Shown: piece after piece, positions 7,441-11,239 of the stretch | Numbering within the stretch: the first letter of the stretch is position 1 | Layout: each line of letters starts with the position of its first letter | NCBI GenBank assembly: GCA_900319655.1 | Contig: ONPH01000046.1 | Coordinates: 1-11,239 of the forward strand | From: an uncultured Eubacteriales bacterium | GTDB lineage: Bacteria; Bacillota; Clostridia; Oscillospirales; Acutalibacteraceae | Length of the DNA stretch: 11,239 nt | Direction: 5' to 3' | Made by a program: the position numbers and the translations under genes | The notes under the pieces: model-generated | What the model saw: only the letters and a program-made list of their open reading frames with translations | Database searches by the model: none | What the model was told of the DNA's origin: nothing

Positions 7441-7456
7441 GTTAGCAATAGCTAAC
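7441..7456. promoter_or_regulatory. Palindromic operator, copy 2 (GTTAGC-aata-GCTAAC)
   Basis: This copy has the same arms as copy 1, begins 79 nt further on and ends 17 nt before the ribosome site GGAGG (7474-7478) of the DUF3793 gene. In RNA it would also form a 6-bp stem with a tetraloop. It could act as a second repressor site, a roadblock or a leader hairpin. Confidence 0.75.
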
Positions 7457-7487
7457 TGATAGTAAAATCCCTCGGAGGAATACGCAG

Positions 7488-8045
7488 ATGTCGGAAGATT
7501 TGATAATTAAGCATTGTTCTCCTACCCTCGCGGGGCTGAAAACCGCTAACCTTTTCAGCTGCGTCTACACAGACAAGGCTGAACTTAAGCGCTATGCAGA
7601 GCGATTTAACGAGCGTTTCGGCGCGTGGGGAGTAAAAATGCAGCCGTTGGAATTTGGCAGGGAACGCGCCTTGATTTATGTTTATCGCCCGACAAAGCTT
7701 AAAAAGGATTTGAGCGATTTTCAGTCCAGAGATATTCTCTCATCCTTTGGCTACAAGCGGTTTGAGCTGACCGAGTGTATCGAAACGCTCAAAAGCAGAA
7801 TTAACCGCTGCAAGGCTTTTCCGCACGAAATCGGACTTTTCCTCGGTTATCCTCCCGAGGATGTCCGCGGGTTTATTCTTCATAAAGGAAACTGCTGTAA
7901 ATGCTGCGGTTGTTGGAAGGTTTACGGTAATGAAGAAAAAGCCCTGCGCGAGTTTGCCAAGTATAAAAAATGCTCCGACATCTATTATTCCAAATGGCTC
8001 AGCGGAACATCATTTACAAAATTAATCGTTAAAAAATCAGCGTAG
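7488..8045 (+). CDS. DUF3793 family protein
   Basis: A 185-residue cytoplasmic protein of the DUF3793 family, recognised from the opening KHCSPTLAGLKTANLFSC (residues 8-25), the central FPHEIGLFLGYPPEDVRGFI (111-130) and the late WKVYGN (143-148). The family has no established reaction. It is common in Clostridia and often sits next to flavodoxin and iron-transport genes, and here a flavodoxin follows 14 nt downstream. The notable feature is a dense cysteine cluster, CCKCCGC (136-142), next to the conserved WKVYG, together with Cys10 and Cys161. This could bind metal or act in redox chemistry. That is an inference, since family members do not all seem to carry so many cysteines. The ATG at 7488 has GGAGG at 7474-7478. 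Control by the two palindromes upstream is likely. Confidence 0.9.
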   Translation: MSEDLIIKHCSPTLAGLKTANLFSCVYTDKAELKRYAERFNERFGAWGVKMQPLEFGRERALIYVYRPTKLKKDLSDFQSRDILSSFGYKRFELTECIETLKSRINRCKAFPHEIGLFLGYPPEDVRGFILHKGNCCKCCGCWKVYGNEEKALREFAKYKKCSDIYYSKWLSGTSFTKLIVKKSA

Positions 8046-8059
8046 GAAGGTAGTTTATT

Positions 8060-8482
8060 ATGAGTAAAACAGCAGTAGTATTTTGGAGTGCCACAGGTAA
8101 CACCGAGGCTATGGCGGACGCCGTAAAGGAAGGCGCTGCACAGGCAGGCGCTGAGGTAAGCGTATTTTCAGCTTCGGATTTTTCAGCGGATAAAGCCGCA
8201 GAGTTTGACTCGATAGCCTTCGGATGTCCCGCAATGGGCGACGAGGTGCTCGAGGAGGATGAGTTCCGGCCGATGTTTGATGCGGTTCTGCCTGCACTTA
8301 AGGATAAGAAAATCGGTCTTTTCGGCTCATACGGCTGGGGAGACGGTCAGTGGATGCGCGACTGGGAGGAAACCTGCAAATCTGCAGGCGTTACCCTTGT
8401 AAGCGAGCCTGTAATGGCTAACGAAGCTCCCGGCGACGAGGCTGTTGCAGCCTGCAAGGCGCTTGGCGCGGCTTTGGCTTAA
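8060..8482 (+). CDS. Short-chain flavodoxin
   Basis: A 140-residue flavodoxin: a soluble FMN protein that carries one electron at a time at low potential and commonly replaces ferredoxin when iron is scarce. The phosphate-binding loop is SATGNTEAM (residues 10-18). The 50s loop is FGCPAMGDEVLEEDEF (54-69) and the 90s loop is FGSYGWGDGQW (88-98), with Tyr91 or Trp93 placed to stack on the flavin. The acidic surface (DEVLEEDE) is typical. Length fits the short-chain class, with no insertion in the last strand. The ribosome site AGGAAGG (8044-8050) overlaps the stop region of the DUF3793 gene, and the 14-nt gap indicates one transcript. A hairpin terminator follows at 8573-8597, so the operon is just these two genes. 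Confidence 0.95.
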   Translation: MSKTAVVFWSATGNTEAMADAVKEGAAQAGAEVSVFSASDFSADKAAEFDSIAFGCPAMGDEVLEEDEFRPMFDAVLPALKDKKIGLFGSYGWGDGQWMRDWEETCKSAGVTLVSEPVMANEAPGDEAVAACKALGAALA

Positions 8483-8572
8483 AATATATTTATTAATTAT
8501 GCTCTACCGAAAGGCATCGTAGCGGTACAACGGTTTGCCGATCCAATACCAATTTCATTATTATTTTGCATG

Positions 8573-8597
8573 AACGTCTGCTTTTGCAGGCGTTTTT
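8573..8597 (+). terminator. Terminator of the DUF3793-flavodoxin operon
   Basis: AACGTCTGC (8573-8581) pairs with GCAGGCGTT (8586-8594) across a TTTT loop, with one G-U pair. The run of T at 8593-8597 supplies the tail. It lies about 90 nt after the flavodoxin stop codon. Confidence 0.75.
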
Positions 8598-8628
8598 GCA
8601 TTGTTATTCTTATTGATTTTTATAGGGT

Positions 8629-8642
8629 ACGGTCTTGACCGT
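8629..8642. repeat. Small perfect palindrome ACGGTC-tt-GACCGT
   Basis: Six-base arms around a TT centre, about 20 nt ahead of the next -35 and followed by a few T residues. It may be a second weak terminator or an upstream regulatory site. The evidence is only the symmetry. Confidence 0.35.
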
Positions 8643-8661
8643 TTGATTTTCGCATTGTAGC

Positions 8662-8690
8662 TTGACAAAACGGGTATTCTAATTTATAAT
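8662..8690 (+). promoter_or_regulatory. Full-consensus sigma-A promoter of the HMA-ABC operon
   Basis: TTGACA (8662-8667) and TATAAT (8685-8690) are separated by exactly 17 nt. Both hexamers match the consensus perfectly, so this should be very strong unless repressed. The operator copy beginning 4 nt later is well placed to do that. Confidence 0.93.
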
Positions 8691-8693
8691 ATA

Positions 8694-8709
8694 GTTAGCG
8701 AACGCTAAC
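8694..8709. promoter_or_regulatory. Palindromic operator, copy 3 (GTTAGC-gaac-GCTAAC)
   Basis: The first base lies 4 nt after the -10 element, so the site covers the predicted transcription start. Here symmetry extends one base further inwards (GTTAGCG pairs with CGCTAAC around AA), making it the most symmetrical of the four copies. Confidence 0.85.
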
Positions 8710-8745
8710 TGTTTTATTGCGTGACGCTTTTAATTTTGCGCAAAG

Positions 8746-8761
8746 GTTAGCATAGGCTAAC
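8746..8761. promoter_or_regulatory. Palindromic operator, copy 4 (GTTAGC-atag-GCTAAC)
   Basis: This copy begins 52 nt after copy 3, in the leader and 25 nt ahead of the HMA gene. Its left part, AGGTTAGC, equals the half-site of the DtxR/IdeR consensus, but the arms stand further apart than in that consensus. Confidence 0.8.
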
Positions 8762-8786
8762 ATTATCAAAGACAGGACTGATATAT

Positions 8787-9041
8787 ATGATTAAAACGAC
8801 ATTAACGATTGACGGAATGATGTGCCCGATGTGCGAAAGCCATATAAACGATGTAATCCGTAAGGATTTTGAGATTAAAAAGGTAAGCTCCTCGCATAAA
8901 AAGGGCATAACCGAGATTATCAGCGAAACCGCGCTCGACGAAGCGGCAGTCAAAAACGCCATTGACAAAACAGGCTACAAGGTGATTTCGGTAAAAACAG
9001 AGCCGTATGAGAAAAAGCGCTTTTCGCTTTTCGGGAGGTAA
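8787..9041 (+). CDS. Small HMA (heavy-metal-associated) domain protein, CopZ-like fold
   Basis: An 84-residue protein consisting of one HMA ferredoxin-like fold with the metal-binding motif GMMCPMC (residues 10-16, ligands Cys13 and Cys16) in the usual first loop. The rest gives the expected pattern, including EIISETALDEAAVKNAID (47-64) and TGYKVISV (66-73). The tail EKKRFSLFGR is basic and hydrophobic. HMA proteins of this size usually carry Cu(I) or another soft metal to a transporter or regulator, although this one could bind a different metal. It is the first gene of an operon: the ABC ATPase starts 2 nt after its stop codon, and that gene's ribosome site GGGAGG lies within the last codons here. 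The ribosome site of this gene is only CAGGA (8773-8777), weak compared with its neighbours. Two operator palindromes precede it. Confidence 0.9.
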   Translation: MIKTTLTIDGMMCPMCESHINDVIRKDFEIKKVSSSHKKGITEIISETALDEAAVKNAIDKTGYKVISVKTEPYEKKRFSLFGR

Positions 9042-9043
9042 GT

Positions 9044-9679
9044 ATGTCGAACGTGAGCTTTGAGCTTGATGAGGGCAAGTTTGTGGTTATCCTCGGCCCG
9101 TCGGGAGCGGGCAAGAGCACATTGCTCAACCTTCTCGGCGGTCTTGACAGCCCCACAAGCGGCACAATCACCGTCGGCGGCAGGGATATAAGCACCCTTT
9201 CCGACAACGAGCTTGCCGACTACCGCGCCGCGACGGTGGGCTTTGTATTTCAGTTTTACAATCTGATACCCACTCTGACGGTGTACGAGAATGTCGAGCT
9301 TGTCTCGCAGATTTCGCCTAATTCGCTCGACGCTAAAAAGATGGTAGCCGAGGTCGGCTTACAGGACCATCTGCACAACTTTCCTGCCGAGCTCTCGGGC
9401 GGTGAACAGCAGAGAATTTCAATCGCCAGAGCGCTTGCCAAGAATCCGAGGATTTTGCTCTGTGACGAGCCGACAGGCGCGCTCGACTCCGAAACAGGCG
9501 TTATGGTGCTCAAGCTGTTGCTCAGCATGGCAAGAAACTACGGCAAAACCATAGTAATCGTCACCCACAACCAGAGTATTGCGAAAATGGCGGACGTTGT
9601 AATCCGCGTTAAAAACGGAAAAATTCGCTCAATGACGGAGCAGGAAAACCCGATGAGCGCCGACGAGGTGGAGTGGTAA
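9044..9679 (+). CDS. ABC transporter ATP-binding protein, LolD/MacB type, short N-terminus
   Basis: A 211-residue ATPase with all core motifs: Walker [10 protein letters not shown] (18-26), Q-loop Gln70 in FVFQFYNL, signature LSGGEQQR (117-124), Walker B ILLCDEPT (137-144) with catalytic Glu142, D-loop GALD (145-148) and H-loop His175. The sequence GGLDSPTSG (32-40) is typical of LolD/MacB partners of FtsX-type permeases. The reading frame begins at SNVSF, where family members normally have about 25 more residues holding the first strand and the A-loop aromatic residue. In-frame codons upstream end at a TGA at 9008-9010 and include no start codon, so the ATG at 9044 with GGGAGG at 9033-9038 is the only choice. 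ATP binding may be altered, or the part may have been lost. The last base of its stop codon is shared with the start of the permease gene. Confidence 0.92.
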   Translation: MSNVSFELDEGKFVVILGPSGAGKSTLLNLLGGLDSPTSGTITVGGRDISTLSDNELADYRAATVGFVFQFYNLIPTLTVYENVELVSQISPNSLDAKKMVAEVGLQDHLHNFPAELSGGEQQRISIARALAKNPRILLCDEPTGALDSETGVMVLKLLLSMARNYGKTIVIVTHNQSIAKMADVVIRVKNGKIRSMTEQENPMSADEVEW

Positions 9680-11239
9680 TGCTTATACGCAAGTTGTTCC
9701 GTACCGCGTGGGGCTACAAGGCTCAGTTTATCTCGATGATAATTATGATAACGCTCGGTATGGGTATGTTTTTGGGCTTCAATATGGAGTGGGCGACAAT
9801 CGAGCACGACACGTTCAAGTTCTTTGACCAAACTCGTTACGCCGACTACCGCCTGTATTCGCAGGAGGGCTTCACGAGCGGTGATTTGGAGAAAATCTCG
9901 CAGATTGACGGCGTTGACTCCGCCACGCGCTTTCTCTCGGTCAACCTCGATATTAAGGGTGAGAAGAACAAATCCCTCGCGCTCGACGTCAGCGAAAATT
10001 ACACGGTATCAACCTTCACGGTAATGCAGGGCGCGGAGTATGACGAAAACAGCGACGGCTTTTGGCTGTCGGATAAATTCGCTTCTCTTAACGGTTATTC
10101 TTTGGGCGATACCTTAACGCTCGAATATCAGGGCGTTGAGCTCTCGGGCGAGATTGTGGGGCTTATCAAGGCAGGCGAGCATATGATTTGCGTTGCCGAT
10201 AAAAACCAGATGATGCCCGACTACAACACCTTCGGCTACGCCTATATCACGCCGAAAAAGCTTAAAAGCTTTGTCAGCGACAAGGCGAAAAGCTCTTTTA
10301 AGGACGAGCTGACAAAGTCGGGAGTTCCGTCTGAATTTGCCGACGACAGTCTTGTTAATATCTTTGTGACGGACGATACTTTGGAGAAGGCGGAAAACGC
10401 CGTGTTCGCACAGATTAATCTGATTTCGGATTTGGACAAGCAGAGCCTTGAAAGCGCGGTCAAGGACAAGCTCGGGCGGACGATTATGGTTACTCCCAAG
10501 GACGACCACGTTGTGTTCAAGGAATCTCAGGGCGAAGCCGAGGAAGGCAAGACAATGGGCTCGGTACTGCCCGTGCTCTTCCTCGCAATCGCGATACTCA
10601 CGATGGTCACGACAATGCACCGCATAGCCACCAAGGAAAAGCTCCAAATCGGCACATTAAAGGCGCTTGGCTTTAAGAACCGCAGGATTTTGCTCCACTA
10701 CACCTCTTATGGACTGTTTATCGGGCTGTTCGGCACGGCACTTGGAATAGCCCTCGGCTACGCCGTCTGCAAGCTGATAATGAGCGAAAACGGAACGATG
10801 GGCACTTACTTTGATATGCCCGACTGGTCGGCAGTAATTCCGCCGTTTTGCTATCCCGTAATGGCAGGCACTATCGGCTTGCTCACGCTAATCAGCTACC
10901 TGTCGGTACGCAGTCAGCTAAAGGGCACGGCGGCTGACGCGCTCAGACCGTATTCGCCTAAGAAAATGCGCAAGGTTTTTCTCGAAAAATTCAGATTTTG
11001 GGATAAGCTTCGTTTCGGCACAAAGTGGAATATCCGTGATTTGAGCCGCCACAAAAGCCGTTCTGCGATGACCTTGTTCGGCATAGCAGGCTGTATGGTG
11101 CTTATGGTCGGCGGCTTGGGAATGCGCGACACAATGTCGGGCTTTCTCGACTTGCTTAACAACGATATTTCAAACTACACAACAAAGGTGAATTTAGTCG
11201 ATAACGCCGACAAAAAGAAGGCTGTAAATTTAGCGAATG
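9679..11239 (+). CDS. ABC transporter permease, FtsX/MacB type (runs off the window)
   Basis: The first 520 codons of a large permease, with the C-terminus beyond the window. Order of parts: one membrane helix (about 16-36), a large extracytoplasmic domain (about 40-290), then a FtsX-type block of three helices (about 295-317, 344-366 and 386-410), with the conserved cytoplasmic stretch KLQIGTLKALGFKNRRIL (321-338). A second half opens with WNIRDLSRHKSRSAMTLFGI and a helix near 463-483. This duplicated layout fits the long permeases of Firmicutes that move or sense peptides, lipids or drugs rather than simple metal importers. The ATG overlaps the ATPase stop codon (TAATG), so the two are translationally coupled and form one transporter. 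The substrate is unknown. The link to the HMA protein and the shared operators suggests a metal-related role, which is an inference. Confidence 0.9.
   Translation, partial: MLIRKLFRTAWGYKAQFISMIIMITLGMGMFLGFNMEWATIEHDTFKFFDQTRYADYRLYSQEGFTSGDLEKISQIDGVDSATRFLSVNLDIKGEKNKSLALDVSENYTVSTFTVMQGAEYDENSDGFWLSDKFASLNGYSLGDTLTLEYQGVELSGEIVGLIKAGEHMICVADKNQMMPDYNTFGYAYITPKKLKSFVSDKAKSSFKDELTKSGVPSEFADDSLVNIFVTDDTLEKAENAVFAQINLISDLDKQSLESAVKDKLGRTIMVTPKDDHVVFKESQGEAEEGKTMGSVLPVLFLAIAILTMVTTMHRIATKEKLQIGTLKALGFKNRRILLHYTSYGLFIGLFGTALGIALGYAVCKLIMSENGTMGTYFDMPDWSAVIPPFCYPVMAGTIGLLTLISYLSVRSQLKGTAADALRPYSPKKMRKVFLEKFRFWDKLRFGTKWNIRDLSRHKSRSAMTLFGIAGCMVLMVGGLGMRDTMSGFLDLLNNDISNYTTKVNLVDNADKKKAVNLAN

Larger units (their letters stand above)
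7157..7487. other. Divergent intergenic region with two promoters and paired operators
   Basis: The left half (7157-7324) is very A+T-rich and carries the leftward operon's likely promoter. The right half carries the TTGACA/TATACT promoter, two GTTAGC-N4-GCTAAC palindromes and a leader of about 125 nt before the DUF3793 gene. In that leader a perfect inverted repeat (TGATATT-att-AATATCA, 7381-7397) and a 6-bp hairpin (GCGTCC, 7407-7412, pairing with GGATGC, 7418-7423, one G-U pair) stand between the two operators. I see no gene. Confidence 0.7.
8483..8786. other. Intergenic region: terminator, promoter and paired operators
   Basis: From left to right this stretch contains an unassigned 60-nt part with a short TACCG/CGGTA inverted repeat, the terminator of the flavodoxin operon (8573-8597), a small perfect palindrome ACGGTC-tt-GACCGT (8629-8642), a consensus promoter (8662-8690) and two copies of the GTTAGC-N4-GCTAAC operator. 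I see no supportable gene. Confidence 0.75.

Noticed and set aside
8570..8638. A 22-codon plus-strand small ORF with several cysteines after the flavodoxin
   Set aside because: It has no ribosome site and runs through the terminator hairpin, so it is unlikely to be translated.
8662..8690. MerR-type control of the HMA-ABC promoter
   Set aside because: MerR regulators act on promoters with a 19-20 nt spacer and bind between -35 and -10. Here the spacer is 17 nt and the palindrome lies downstream of the -10.
7362..8761. The four palindromes as CRISPR repeats, transposon ends or an attachment site
   Set aside because: Spacings differ, there are no uniform spacers, no transposase or integrase is present, and the copies sit precisely at promoters. 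Operators explain them better.
10114..10647. A 177-codon minus-strand open frame inside the ABC permease gene
   Set aside because: The plus strand encodes a coherent FtsX-type permease through this whole stretch, and the antisense product has no recognisable fold.

Overview
The window looks like a gut-type member of the Clostridia, most likely Ruminococcus or a close relative in the Oscillospiraceae. The evidence is a secreted protein ending in a type I dockerin, a DUF3793 gene paired with a short flavodoxin, Firmicutes-type Shine-Dalgarno sequences and promoters, and two TTG start codons with good context. The genus is an inference from gene content; no rRNA or tRNA gene is present.

Layout. 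(1) Positions 1-249, minus strand: the N-terminal part of a family-4-type glycosyltransferase, cut by the window edge and richer in A+T than the rest. (2) 250-582: a divergent intergenic region with a good extended -10 promoter reading right. (3) 583-1719, plus: a secreted CHAP - SH3b - Thr/Pro linker - dockerin protein with a TTG start, closed by a strong hairpin terminator. A second hairpin facing the other way closes the convergent operon. (4) 1817-7156, minus: a tight three-gene operon. In transcription order it holds an unrecognised protein with GT-B-like glycosyltransferase motifs, a GPH/MelB-type sugar:cation symporter and a cytoplasmic GH36 alpha-galactosidase. The genes are 1 and 5 nt apart. 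(5) 7325-8597, plus: a promoter with two palindromic operators, a DUF3793 protein, a short-chain flavodoxin and a terminator. (6) 8662-11239, plus: a consensus promoter with two more copies of the same operator, a small HMA (CxxC) metal-binding-domain protein, a LolD/MacB-type ABC ATPase and an FtsX/MacB-type permease that runs off the window.

How the genes work together. The minus-strand operon most likely imports an intact alpha-galactoside and hydrolyses it in the cytoplasm. The role of the GT-B-like first gene is the open question there. The two rightward operons share a 16-bp perfect inverted repeat, GTTAGC-N4-GCTAAC. It is present four times, twice per promoter, and one copy in each pair sits at the predicted transcription start. 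This makes them one regulon. The half-sites resemble those of DtxR/IdeR-type metal regulators, and flavodoxin is a classic iron-limitation protein. An iron- or metal-responsive regulon that couples DUF3793, flavodoxin and an HMA-ABC export or remodelling module is therefore the most interesting hypothesis in this window. The regulator itself is not encoded here.
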